Source: Heliocidaris erythrogramma (taxonomy: Eukaryota > Echinodermata > Echinoidea > Camarodonta > Echinometridae). From it: a stretch of 64,000 nucleotides of DNA. The position numbers and the translations under genes are program-made. The number at the start of each line of letters is the position of its first letter. Within the stretch, counting starts at the first letter, position 1. Below are positions 44,875-57,144 of the stretch, piece by piece. Location: contig CM046870.1 in the NCBI GenBank assembly GCA_025617745.1, positions 10,406,410-10,470,409 of the forward strand. The letters run 5' to 3'. The notes under the pieces are model-generated. The model was given only the letters and a program-made list of their open reading frames with translations, made no database searches and was not told the origin of the DNA.

Positions 44875-46555
44875 CTGATATGTCTTTAAGAAACAACCGA
44901 CACATCATAAGATTTATAAAGATGCCAATTAATATCTGTATTCTTTATAAACAACTGCAACACCTACTAAAGGGCAATCCAAACTTTGTAATAAGTTGCA
45001 TTGTGTAAAATCAGGAAAAAAAAGAAACATAATGATGAAAGTTTGAAAGAAATCGGACCAAGAATAAGAAAGTTATCAATGTTTGAGGAATGGGATCAAT
45101 ATTGAATCATAAATTGGCAGTTGGGTCAGTCGATTGTGAGGTTGTAAGGTATTCCCGGTCAACTTTCGATTTGATCATACACCGCCTTTGCATTTTGATG
45201 CTTTATGTCAAAATGCAAAATTACCAGATCCAAATTACATTTCAAAACTTATGCAGTATTTTCGATTTGATGGCTATCTTGGAAATGAAATTCCCCACTC
45301 TTTAGATTATTCAGCATTATAAAATACATGTATACCATTTTGGTTTCATTATGTGTCAATCAAATATACCATTGGAACTCACTTATGTCTGTTTTAGGCA
45401 AAAAAAGTTTCAACATCCAAACTTTCTACATGTACCTATAAGATAGGAGCTTCAAGACACAGCATAAAAATTGATGCAAATAACCACATCTTGAAACAGA
45501 CCAGCGGTCATTTTGAATATAACGTCCATCTTAATGGAATGAAGTGACCCTACACTAGATGTATTCTGCTTATATAACATACTGCCTTGCCGATAGTTAT
45601 TCTTTAAAGCGCAAACTCTATATATGCAAGTATGCATATTCAAATACTTCGGAGGCCATTTTGAATTAGGTAAGCCTCTTGTGAGGGAAAGAATTGTCTT
45701 TGTTCTGTTGATGGCCCATCAATGGGCCCATGCGATTCATCAAGTGGGCTAATTATATGACCTTGATTTCCAAATTAATGTATACCATTTTAAATTTCAA
45801 CCAAATATATTTTTTGAATTTTATTTTGCAGATTAATTATTTAGGCATTTATGGGCCTTGTTTGTTATAATGGGCACTTTTGGTACCTATGTTGGTGATT
45901 TCAAAAACGTAATGTTAACTGATCACAATTAGAAGCATTTCACTTATGTATTCAACAAATCACTGACTTTATAATATTTTAATATGTAGGATAGCCCTTT
46001 ATTAGAAAATGGGCACCTAAAGCATTTGTCTGATTTTAGAGGCCGGGAAATACTACATGACATTTCATTATATCAAACTATAGATTTGATTACATCAACT
46101 TTGAAGAGGAAAGACCCTGAGAGGGTCATTTAAAAATGGGCACAACGGGCCATAGGGCCCGAATTTTCGTTGCCCCTATATCCCGAATTATTAGGCATGA
46201 AAACCTCTACCTACATACCAAATTTCATGCTTTTATGAAAAAGTGCACAATTTCATCGAGTTTCTTCACCAATCTGCTGGATTGATGGGCAGCATTTTAA
46301 TCCTTAAGATGGTTAATAAAACAATATTTCGAATTACAAATTGGCTTAATAGCTATGGTAACGGAATTACGTAATATTTGAATTCAATACTAACTCAATC
46401 ATTCATTGGCTATTCTTTGCATATGAAGATTTATGAAGGTGTTCCTCTACTAATTACAATCCTATAAAAGATAGACTTGAAAGTGAGTCGCCTAATCTCT
46501 CTAAACCATCAAAAGGAGAACCTTTATAGGCACTCTGATGGATTGACATGCTAAT

Positions 46556-48510
46556 GGGCAAGTCCAAGATAAGATCCCCTGAGAAGACAAAATGTCATCG
46601 TTGCTCAACATTGAAATGTTTGGTATCATTTTAAGCTTGTAAGTTGAAGTTTGAAAATGTATCATGAAATTTATGCAAATTTCAAGGACATCATTTGCAT
46701 AAATGTAAAATATAGCGTTACGTATGGGACAATTATAAATAATCATATTTATTCAAAGGAACACAAGTGATATTTGAATAATATGAAAATTTAGGCATTA
46801 TGCAATTAATTATGCAAATAAGGTCATGTCCTATCATCAGATGTCCCATATGTAACAAATTGAGGACATCTTTTTTCTGAAATCATGAAAGTTATTGCAG
46901 TGCTATTCTGGGAAGTTCTAATTTATCGATTTAAGAAGTTAAATACTATAGAAAGAGAAAAAAATAAATAGACTCATTTTTAATTAGCAATGAGAAAATG
47001 TTACGTATGGGACAATGTGTTACGTAGGGACATCCTCATATATTGCATGTGAATGTACATGTAGCTAGCTAGGAGGGTCAGTCAGTACATGGGTGGTCAA
47101 TAAGCCTGCAACAGGCATCCCAATCTTGCAGCCACTATAGTTAGACACTTGACACAATACTGCACTGCTCCATTCTAAATGGGGGGGGGGGGGGGTAAAA
47201 AAAATCAGCATGAAGTGTAAACCTATGATAAAAACAAAAAACAACTTTTAATTATATTGGGTTCTAATCACCAGTCATTGCAGAACCCTAGCTGACATAG
47301 CTACAACACATGCATGTGATAATAATGAAGATATTTCTTTGTGAGTACACCCATATGTACATGTTCTTGTTTTTTGTAGATAGTTGGTGTTACTGTTTCG
47401 GTCCCTTTTTAGACATTATAAGTTGAAGGCCACCGCACTCCTTACGATCGGTCTGCGATCCGATTAGTGAAATAAATCGCTATCGCATTAAATATTGGCA
47501 TTTTAACAAATGAAATCCACCGTATTCAGGTTCTGAAAAGTAATATGAATACTAAACATAGGGTTTTGGTGAGCTTTCAGCTTTCTCCAGGGAATAAGGG
47601 CAAACTTAGTTTCAAATCGTAAGCAGTCGTACCATTTTGGTGACGTCACCACAACTCGGAGCCGATTTGGCCATTCCACCGACTAGAAAACTTGGCAAAG
47701 GCCGTAATCGATTTTACTGTATGACTATTCAGACCCTCAACCAAAAATATTTTTCGTTTTTAAATGGTTTGTAAAATGATATTACATTTTCTTTTCAAAT
47801 CGGATCGCAGACCGATCGTTAGGTGTGCCGTGGCCTTATTTATCATGCAGTTTATAGGCCTACAAATGTTTAAAAATTGCCAAAAAAATATTAAATCAAA
47901 ACGTCCATTATTAAAGCAAAATAATAATCAGCCTTATTGTATAACAACTAGAGTGGCTTTGAGTTTTCTCATAAATGTTCATAATAGTAAATTTCTGTTT
48001 ATTTAAATCAACATTTGATTAGCAATATGCTTGTAACAAAGAAAAAAAGAAGATTAAAATTAAAAATATAATCAAATATGATTATGGTAGTAAATATTCT
48101 TGGAATATTGTTTTCTTGACAATCTGCATACATATCTGAATATGTCCCATACGTAACACGCCGTATCTGTCTTTAATTAGAGCTTTTTGCCTTGTGACAT
48201 GAAACTTATCTTTGATAAACTTGAGTGTTGGGACTTTTATCACACTGAGTTACAAGTTGTTAAATAAAATACTTGCAGAGTTCAAAAAAATGTTGTTTTT
48301 TTTACTGGTCCCATATACGTCACATATTTTCTGTTCTAAAATATTATTGTCAAGGTCAGTTGTCACCATTTTTTACATAATTTTTCTTCTCCTAGATATC
48401 AAACACCATGATGATGTTCAATGTAATCAAAGTACGTTTTCCCTATTTTCAGCTCATAAAAGTCTCTGAAATGTCCCATACGTAACGCGCGCGATATCTT
48501 GGACTTGCCC
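46556..48510. mobile_element. 1.95-kb element, TIR plus TGTCCCATACGTAAC motifs
   Basis: GGGCAAGTCCAAGATA at 46556 and its exact inverse at 48495-48510. Seven copies of GTTACGTATGGGACA or its inverse (46717, 46842, 47000, 47019, 48143, 48308, 48472) lie inside. Mostly forward on the left side and inverse on the right. A further foldback element (47426-47837) is nested in the middle. No ORF. Confidence 0.65.
47426..47837. mobile_element. Foldback MITE, copy B
   Basis: AAGGCCACCGCAC..., CTTACGATCGGTCTGCGATC and inverse GATCGCAGACCGATCGTTAG... GTGGCCTT form about 40-bp ends. Interior matches 220-680. Confidence 0.8.
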
Positions 48511-50850
48511 ACAAGCAATGAAGCAAACAGGTGTGTTTGGTAAATTACATATTATATCTTACTATAACTATGTGAAAAATCACATGGAAAACCTCATTAT
48601 CTGTAATCATGGGAAAGCGAAAGCCCGCTTTAGGTTTAATGTTTATTCTGTATTAATGTCTGGGGGAATATAATTTTTCTTGAAATGGTAAATTTTTGAC
48701 AGGAACTCTGATGACAGAATGAGAAGTAAAGGAATGGTAGGTGAATATTCAAACCGACATATACAAAGAGCAACAAACAAACAAATCAAAATAGTGTTTT
48801 GTAATAAATTGGGCTCTCTATCATGAAATCGATGTTGTCTAAAACTGAAAAATTCCTCCTTTCTATAACCATATGTAAAGTAATGTAAACAGACACATTT
48901 ATTATTCGTACTGGAATGTGTTGCAATTAATCACACGTAAAAGCTACTTCACAAACTTCTCAATCACATTTTAACCTATTATGTAAGATGGTAATTCCGT
49001 TAGCACAAATTTGGCCAAAGAGGAAAAGATATTCAAATAAGCGTTATCAGAAGTTTTATGGTACAAGTTAAAATCAGAGCATTTTCATTTTCCCCAAAGT
49101 ATATTCACTCTTACAGCTAGGAGGAAAACCTTCCCCCATTTATGGTAACGGAATTACAGCCATATTGTAGTAGATTTAAACACGCTTCCTGAAAATACTG
49201 CTTTGATATATGTCTCGGAGGTTGGAACACATGTTGCGTACACACACACACTTATAATTAAAGTGAATTCCTGAGAAACAAATTCAACAATGTATTTATT
49301 TCATCATAATCGTTATTGCCCAAAATATTTCGTAAACAGTAAAAAAATGTCATGCAATTTCATACACGCATTGTGTAAATTCCGAATAAGATGGGAAAAA
49401 AGTTGTTTCAGTTTCTTTTAATTCAAGGATTTGACTATTTGGACCAATTAAAGCGATCTTTATTAGTATAAATCTAAAATTAGCTGATTTTTTACCTTCT
49501 CATGTGGCGTAGATACGAACACACTTTCTAGTGTTGGTGGGGGGATGATGAATAGATCACCCCCTAACAATGGATAATTATGGGTGTCTACGCCCATAAT
49601 GTCAACCATAACAACATTAAGAAATTTCGTACATGTATTCGTCTTCTTAGAACTTCATATATATTCACATAATGTTTATGACATCATAGCGCATGTATTA
49701 GATTTTCTATGGCATGTAGGTCTTTACCGTAACGTTGGTGGTGGATTTATTCACCCTTTTTCATTTAGTAATACGAATTTAGAACGAATTATCTACTATA
49801 CTCTTTACATCAATCAATTCAGATTGCCCCAGAAATGAAAGTTATTCATGTAAGGTTTCCAATTTATACAATGGAATATAATGATTATATGTTATCTTAT
49901 CATACATTGGTAATACACAGTGGTGTAGCGTACATCTAGCGATAGAGGGGGTACTGCACTCTAAAAAAAAAATATCGAGTCATTTTGTTTTCCAAATTGC
50001 CTGGTCACATTCTCTTAATCAGCCATTCTGACTAGGATTCTCTTCATTTTGACTAGGATTATGCTCACTCCTAACCCGAAGCTGGTAGTTTCAAGTCATA
50101 TTTGACTAGATTGTTTTTAGAATGTGGTGTCGGCTGGAAGGAGGGGGGGGGGGGGTGCAGTGCAGTGCAAGAGGGTGAGGGGAGGGTGGTTCGTAAATAT
50201 TATTTGGGTATATAGGCAAGATGGACTTGTGTGTATTCTTTACATACTAAACAATACTGATTTGTGAGGAATAGTGCATGCTTGTAAATTTATTAATATC
50301 ATGTAAATCATTATAATCTTGGCTATTTCTTGTCATCTATACTTCTTTGAATGAGGGGATTGCATTTGGTGGTCATTTAATTCAAATCAATTCAATTCAA
50401 TTGGTGTTCATAAGCACAAAAGAAATCACCCTAATGCAGTTCCACACATCATTTACTAAAAATTATGTTTTAAAGCAACAATGACATTATTACAATATAA
50501 TCCGTACATGACTTCTTTAGGTAATGCAATAGCGTATTGAAATTGTCCTAGTGTTCCCCCTCCAGAACCCGGTCATAACAAATAATCTCTAATAGGCTAT
50601 GAAATGATTTTTACAAGTACTCTCAATAGTCTGATGCAGTGCAGTGCAAATACACGTCTAACACGTCATGTTTGAAATGAACAGATTATACAATTAAATG
50701 CTATCAGGTGTGAATTTTCTTTATTTGTTTTGTTCCTATATTCTGCAGTTTGTTTTGTTGGTTGTGTTTCGATGAGTCGATAGGACTTACATGTATATTT
50801 ACCCCGAACAGCTGCAATCTATTGAAACGGGTCGCGTTTAGAAGTGTTGT
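48511..50850. other. Intergenic, little recognised
   Basis: Two isolated GGTAACGGAATTAC-like words (48990 inverse, 49143), a possible half MITE at 49918 (CAGTGGTGTAGCG) and a G14 tract near 50145. No gene. Confidence 0.5.
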
Positions 50851-50876
50851 GTGTGTGTGTGGGCGTGTTTAGCCGT

Positions 50877-51288
50877 ATGTCCGAGGACATTTTCGGACAG
50901 AGAACAAAAAAAAATCATGAGAACAATGGTCCTCGGAAGCCGGACAATAGTCCTCGAACGTCGAACAAAGAATTTGTGCCTTATTCCGTCGACTGTCCGA
51001 GGACGGAGGAACAATAGAGGAACAATACTTGTCCTCGGAAATAAAGCAATACAAGACTCTGTGTGTGTGTGTGTGTGTGTGTGAGGGTGCGTTTGTTTAG
51101 CATTATGTCCGAGGACATTTTCGGACAGAGAACAAAAAAAAAATCATGACAACAATGGTCCTCGGAAGGCGGACAATAGTCCTCGAACGTCGAACAATGA
51201 ATTTATGCCTTATTCCGTCGACTGTCCGAGGACGAGTAACAATAGAGGAACAATAGTTGTCCTCGGAAGTAAAGCCATGTAAACGTGG

Positions 51289-51319
<31 letters not shown>

Positions 51320-51330
51320 GGGGGGGGGGG
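50877..51330. repeat. Tandem duplication, 229-bp unit, separated by (GT)n
   Basis: ATGTCCGAGGACATTTTCGG starts at 50877 and again at 51106; units are about 95% identical, rich in GTCCTCGGA/TCCGAGGAC palindromes and each bounded by GT tracts (50845, 51060, 51293) and a G17 tract at the end. Confidence 0.9.
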
Positions 51331-51334
51331 GGGG

Positions 51335-51600
51335 GTTCGCTCGCTATTCATAAGGACCTCTAATCGTAGAAAACCACTATTCATTTAACACGCGTTATGG
51401 ATAGTGGTCCTTATGAATAGTTATGAATAGTGGTCCTTATGAATAGAGGTCGCTATGAATAGCGAGGTAAGTTGCCTATGGTTTGCTCGCTATTTAGAAG
51501 GACCGCTATTCATACAAAACCGCTATACATTTAGTCACGCGTTTTGGATAGCGGTCCTATAGCGTTCCTCATGACTAGCAAGGTTAGCCCGGTTGGGTCA
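51335..51600. repeat. CTATTCATAAGGAC palindromic repeats, copy 2
   Basis: Same words, order and double-unit layout as 32985-33290 (CTCGCTATTCATAAGGAC, TTAACACGCGTTATGGATAG, GGTCCTTATGAATAG). Confidence 0.8.
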
Positions 51601-51704
51601 TGTGGAATGAATGACAAAGGGCTAGTACGTGTACAACCAACCTCTAAATGATAAATAAAATAATGGTTGGTTTTTGTATTGCGCACATGTCTGTCAGACT
51701 CTAC

Positions 51705-51900
51705 ACTAGCTTCTGGTGCTCCCCAATTATTACCCCGGCTTAAGCATGAATGCGCTTACGGCTCTCAAGCATTTCAAGGAATTAATTTCTGCCAGTTACC
51801 TCACCTAGGTGTAGTGTGGTAAATGTAGAATAATATCTTGCCAAAATAAACTAATGCTGTACCAGTGATTCGATCCCCGAACCGGGGAATTAACCGCCAA
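51705..51900 (-). mobile_element. SINE, minus strand
   Basis: Inverse of the copy at 52010-52290: GGCAAGATATT, AATTCCTTGAAAT, GCCGGGGTAATAATTGG, with degenerate B-box GGGGATCGAATC. Confidence 0.7.
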
Positions 51901-52009
51901 ACAGAACACCTCTAAATGAAATTACTCCATGATGTTACCAACTTCATTTTTTTTTAAATATACACCTGTACCTGGTAATTTGTTACACTGATAGAGATAG
52001 AGATATATG

Positions 52010-52290
52010 GTTGTAGAGGTGTCGTAGTGGAGTGGTTTAAACACTTGACGGGAGATGCAAAGGTCGTGGGTTCGAACCCCGGCACGGTACTAGTGTTCTT
52101 TGGCAAGACATTACATCTGCCACTCTCAACCAAGGTGTTAAATGGGTACCGGTAGAAAGGAATTCCTTGAATTCTGTGAGCACCGAATTCGGTAGCCTAG
52201 CTAGAGCCGGGGTAATATTGGAGCGCCTTGAGCATCTTATACATGGTGGATATGAGCGCTATAAAAATACGCAATATTATTATTATTATT
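52010..52290 (+). mobile_element. tRNA-derived SINE with (ATT)n tail
   Basis: A-box-like TAGTGGAGTGGTTTAAAC, B-box GGGTTCGAACCCC, body and tail ATATTATTATTATTATTAT. Head-to-head with the copy to its left. Confidence 0.85.
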
Positions 52291-53026
52291 ATATATAGGC
52301 CTATATATATAAACGTTGGAAGACCAAGACATTTGATAGTCCCCTTTCCCCACCAAGTGAATGTTTACTTTAACCCATACGATACCACAACCTTGGGTAC
52401 TGTTCTGCGTAACAGTGCCACGTACATGTGCACAAGCCTGTGCTCGCATGACACAACATTGTATAGTAGCCTCTGTTGCTTTGCTACGTACATTTAGTCA
52501 CATTGTTTGTTCACACTAATTGAGCACCCGAAAAAACTAAACCTGGCATAGTGGGGATTAGTGGCTGGCACAATAGGGATTAGCAATGTGGCACTGGGGT
52601 TGATACATGTGGGCAGATGTAATAAAACAATCTCACGATCTGGCTATTAAAAACTGGCATTTGAAGGAAATTTACATATAATTAGGTATTGTAAATGAAA
52701 TCATTTAACAAAATTCTTCACATTATTCTTCACAAACCATATGCATAGCTCAGTTATGTTTGTTTACATGCTTCACATATCTCAACAGTATTCCTAAAAA
52801 GAAAAAAAGAAAGTACAGGTATATGAATTAACCCGTAGACTACGGGAACCGGATGGCTCCTGTATTAAGCCTATTAGAGTTAAAGAATTCAGTAGTGAAC
52901 GGTCAACCCATAGACTACGATGGCTCCTGTATTAAGCCCATTAGAGTTTGAATTATGAAAATCGGTAAAATACTTTTTGAGATATATCCAAAAATGCTAG
53001 GGGTGAACTTACTTTTTTGGTTGAGT

Positions 53027-53034
53027 GTATATAC

Positions 53035-53122
<88 letters not shown>
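53027..53122. repeat. (TA)n(CA)n(TA)n compound microsatellite
   Basis: About 12 TA, 14 CA and 18 TA dinucleotides in a row. Confidence 0.97.
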
Positions 53123-53128
<6 letters not shown>

Positions 53129-53214
53129 GCAAAGATACCCAACTTTAACATTTCGACGGCGTCTCGGTAAATTGTATAGCGTGAGGATTGATGAGACAGG
53201 AGACAAAGGACGTA

Positions 53215-53282
53215 GCTGAACTTCAACTTTATTGGGTCAAGCCTTCGGCCTTCACGGCCTTCTTCAGGTCCTGAAGATTATA
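53215..53282 (-). mobile_element. Retroelement-like 3' hairpin tail
   Basis: On the minus strand CTGAAGAAGGCCGTGAAGGC then CGAAGGCTTGACCCAATAAAG: a short GGCC hairpin followed by AATAAA. Such tails are recurrent in invertebrate repeats, possibly Penelope-like. No coding part in the neighbourhood. Confidence 0.35.
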
Positions 53283-54134
53283 ATACAAACATACCATATA
53301 CTTCAATATACACACATGTCAGTGTGTGTTTTTATATTCATTTAATAACAAAATAACATGTGCATATTGATATTAGCATATACCTTCATGGCTACAGTTT
53401 ATTACAAACAACTTAAATGAATGAATAATAAAAACATTGTTTAGGAATATTGTACAGAGATTTAATGTAAGATACTGCTTACCGAAAGTGAAGTTTCATT
53501 GAGGGTGACTAGTGTATGTGTGTGGTGTGTAAAATTTGTGCGGTCAAGTGTGAATAAGTTCCTGACCTTTGGCATTGGGATGGCAGGTGAGTGTGGCGGG
53601 AAGAAAGAGAGAGAGAGAGGCAGGCTGAGAAAAGGAGAAGAGCGGGATTAAGCTAGAATGAGACGTGAATAAAATACATAGTTGATCATGAACGAATAGA
53701 ATTTGCTGTTAAGCGCACATAATATAGTTTCTGCGCTTAATAATTTGTTTCTATAGGCGCCATGGTGGTGTTATCCTTGTAGCCACTAGACAAAACATTG
53801 TACCCAATGCAGAGCTAGGTAATAATCTTAATATCACGATAAAATATTGTTTACATTGCACAGGATAAGTAAAAATTAAGAAGAATATATACATTTATTC
53901 AGGTCGTAAGGTTTGCAGTGACTTTTACGTACATCAGACTTTCGTAAATCCATGACATTGGTCAGGGTCTTATTATTTGTTTTCGTGTCACCCAGCAAAC
54001 CATCAACGAAATCGTCTTGACGATTATTAATAGCATGGAGTCAATTTAATGTGAAATTTGTCATCATAATTATTGTTTAACTATTCGTTAATAGCTCAAA
54101 ACCATTATTCAAATAACAGCCTTTTCGTCCCATA

Positions 54135-55063
54135 CAGTGCCTCCCAGAATAGAAAGCCTAAAAACAAAGAGTCATTGTGACCACACTATGTGCTCGATGG
54201 CAATAAGTATCTATTTTTCATAAACTAGAAGTGTAATGCTTTTAAATGGTACCTTGATGGCATCCATCCGTACATGCTTTAAGGAGCAGCAGCATTTTGA
54301 AAATGACATGTAAATACTCAGTTGCGCCGGATTAGGGTAAAACATGCGGCAGCGAACATGACCCAAATGTAACTTGACTTTTAAGACCCTATGAGAAGAC
54401 TGTTTTCATCTGTTCCTTTCAATAATGGGGGTAAGTGTGATGACCTCATCATAAAATAAAGGGTGGGAGATGTTTTGTCGATGTTGATGATAAAGAAAGG
54501 ACATGATTTGTATTGGAATGAAAAGCAATTTTTTCATGTTTCTTTTAACAAAGATGTGGACAGAAAGGTGATGTATTTCATAAAAGTAAAGTATGAGGCA
54601 CTTTCAATATTATTATCATCAAATGAAAATACAAGTTAGAAAGGGCACACAAGGCAGTAAAAATGTCAAGATTATGGAAATTTCCCACCTCATGAGGGGG
54701 ACCTTTTTATGCCACTAAGGCCACTTTTCATCTTTTGAGGGGTATTTCTGATTGAATGCATGCCATTAGACATGTATTTTACGTACCATATCTCTTAAAG
54801 CTAGTATTTTCCTTTAGTCATTTTCGCGTGTGATACTAACGTCTTCAAGGTTTTACCCCAATCCGGCACACTACTGAGTTTTTACATTTCACTTTCAACA
54901 TGTTCCTGCTCTGTAAAGCATGTACGGATGGATGCCATCAAGGTATCATTTAAAAGCATAATACCTTTAGTTTATGGAAAATGGTGATTATTGCCATAGA
55001 GCACATAGTGTTGTCAAAATAACCCTTAGCTTCAGGGTTTCGTTTTTTTTCTGGGACGCATTG
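54135..55063. mobile_element. Tc1/mariner-type foldback element, 929 bp
   Basis: CAGTGCCTCCCAGAA and TTCTGGGACGCATTG ends with TA on both sides. Arms of about 220 bp pair almost throughout (TTAAATGATACCTTGATGGC, CATCCATCCGTACATGCTTT). Centre non-coding. Confidence 0.8.
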
Positions 55064-56218
55064 TATAGATGATTCGAACTTAGTTCAAATATATTACTAG
55101 AGGGAGTAAAGAAAAGATAAATAAAAGAAAAGACATATAGATTAATAGACAAATACAGAAGAAAAGGAATTATGAAATGCTAATAAACCTGACAATCTTT
55201 ATGAAAAACAGGGCTGCACAGCTGTATAAAATCAAAGTCATTACACAGATATGAAGTACATACTTAGCTGTCTGTGTAGATATTATTGACATGCCGGTCC
55301 ATATGGAATTTGCACATTGCGGACCTTATTCAAACTCTCCGTACTTGTACAGCCTGTCAAAATATGCTGAAATCACGGTTATGTACTGAACAAATCGATA
55401 GTGGTACGCCAGATGGCATGAAAATTTGGGGTGGTGTGAAAACTTTTTGTGAAGGCTGAGAAAACTTCAAGCTTTAAGGGCCATGCATACCCGTACAAAT
55501 TTGCTTGTACAGTTATATAGGCAACAATAGATTTTGAAAAACATTCGTGCTTTCACCCGATACAAAATAAATGGGAAAAGGAATCTTTACGAAAAAATCA
55601 TGTAATAACACTAATGAAAATTGATATCCAATTACTGTATCTGAAATATAAATGGATACATTACTTTTTTTTTTTAATTTAAAAATCCAGATCTTGAGTT
55701 CATTATAATGTGCAATTCGTAAAACCTTACCAGCAAATCTACATTGAATTACATCAGGGCAGAAGATTAATTAACATGATCATGAACATCATAACAACCC
55801 GTGAGTTATATTAAACTCATGAACCCATGCCTTTCTATTTAAGTAAATCTAATTTGCTTCTTTGCCATAACTAGGATAGTGACAGATAAAAGGTTTAGGT
55901 TTCATTCATTATCCCAAATTATTCTAATTATTTGAATCTTATCAAAAGTTTCTTAAGAAGAATATGTCTATAAAAGAAAACCTTTGTCTAGGCAAACGTT
56001 TATATTCGATTCCGTCACACTTTTCTTCATAATGGGAGGGGGTCGCTATATGCAACCAACACCTGCAACACTAGAATTAGACCGTTTTGTTTGACGTAGG
56101 GGAAATCGATTTCAGTGCCATGACAACAAAACAGGTGTGCCCATCTTTTGACAAGTTTTAGATATATTCTGGGATTGCACAACAACACACATTGTTCATT
56201 ACGGATGATAGCTTTAAT

Positions 56219-56360
56219 CAGTGGTGGAAAAACAGGTCCGTGCCCGCCCCCCCCCCCCCCCTTTGAAACCCAACTTGTATACCTTAAGAAACAATAATAG
56301 AAATTTGCCTCCTTATTTCTGTGTCCACCTTTTTTTTACAATATCCTCAATCCGCCCCTG
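56219..56360. mobile_element. Decayed hAT-type MITE
   Basis: CAGTGGTGGAAAAACAGG and CCTCAATCCGCCCCTG ends, C18 tract inside, imperfect 8-bp flanks GCTTTAAT/GATTTGAT. Confidence 0.5.
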
Positions 56361-56639
56361 GATTTGATGACAATTTTCTCGATGAGCGAAACATTTCATT
56401 TTTCCTTTCTATACTCCCTTTTTATCTAACAAGAAAACGTGTTTAACACTGTATGATAGTTAGATAAAGTTACATATTTAGTACAAAAGAGGATTATTTC
56501 CTTTTTCCATAAACTAAACAAAGAAAAGAAAAAGAGTATTATAGAATAACGCATTTTTTATAAATACCAGTCGGACCTTCTCATTCTGCAGAAAAATATT
56601 CATATTAAACAGAAAAAAGAAAGAAAAGGAACATTCCCA

Positions 56640-57135
56640 GTCTTCTCATTTATCTTGCTTTTCTTTTCTTCCTCTTTCAATAATTGTATTTGTCTTCCCC
56701 TTCTCTTTCCCTGGATTGTTGTTTCCCTACTTCCTATCTTTATTACCATGATTTCCATATACCCATCCCTCTTTTTATCAATTCTTTGGATTTCTCTTCT
56801 CCTTTCTCTTTTCCATTTATGTCATTATGTCTCGTTATTTTCTATTTCTTTCTCTGCTCACCTTTCCCTCACATCATTCTGTCTTGATCACTCTCGTATG
56901 ACCTTTTATTATGTTTATTTCTCTTCCTGTCACCCTCTTTTTCTTTTACTTTCTCTCTATTCACGTTATCCATTTCCCCTCTCTTACCATGCTTACCCAT
57001 CTCACCCCCTCTCTATATCTCTCCTATCTCTCCCGCTTCATTTATCTTTTTCTTTCTCTCTCTTCCCTCAGAACCCGTCTTTTTCTTCTCTCTCTTTCCA
57101 CCTTTTTCTCCATTTTTCTATTTCTTTCAAAACTG
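56640..57135. repeat. Pyrimidine-rich tract, ~500 bp
   Basis: Almost only C and T with few purines (TTTCTCTT, CCCTCTCT). It creates a 168-codon open frame without any protein character. Confidence 0.85.
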
Positions 57136-57144
57136 GCGTCTATA

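Larger units (their letters stand above)
44253..46281. mobile_element. 2-kb inverted-repeat element starting at the mucin stop codon
   Basis: TCCGGCAGATTGGTGAA at 44253 pairs with TTCACCAATCTGCTGGA ending at 46281. Arms of about 150 bp share GTGCACTTTTTCATAAAAGC, ATGAAATTTGG and more. The interior has GGGCACC and AAAATGGGC words like the satellite at 13-15 kb. Contains the nested hAT-type MITE 44641-44874. Confidence 0.75.

Noticed and set aside
52016..52090. tRNA gene
   Set aside because: Same reason: head of a tRNA-derived SINE with body and ATT tail.
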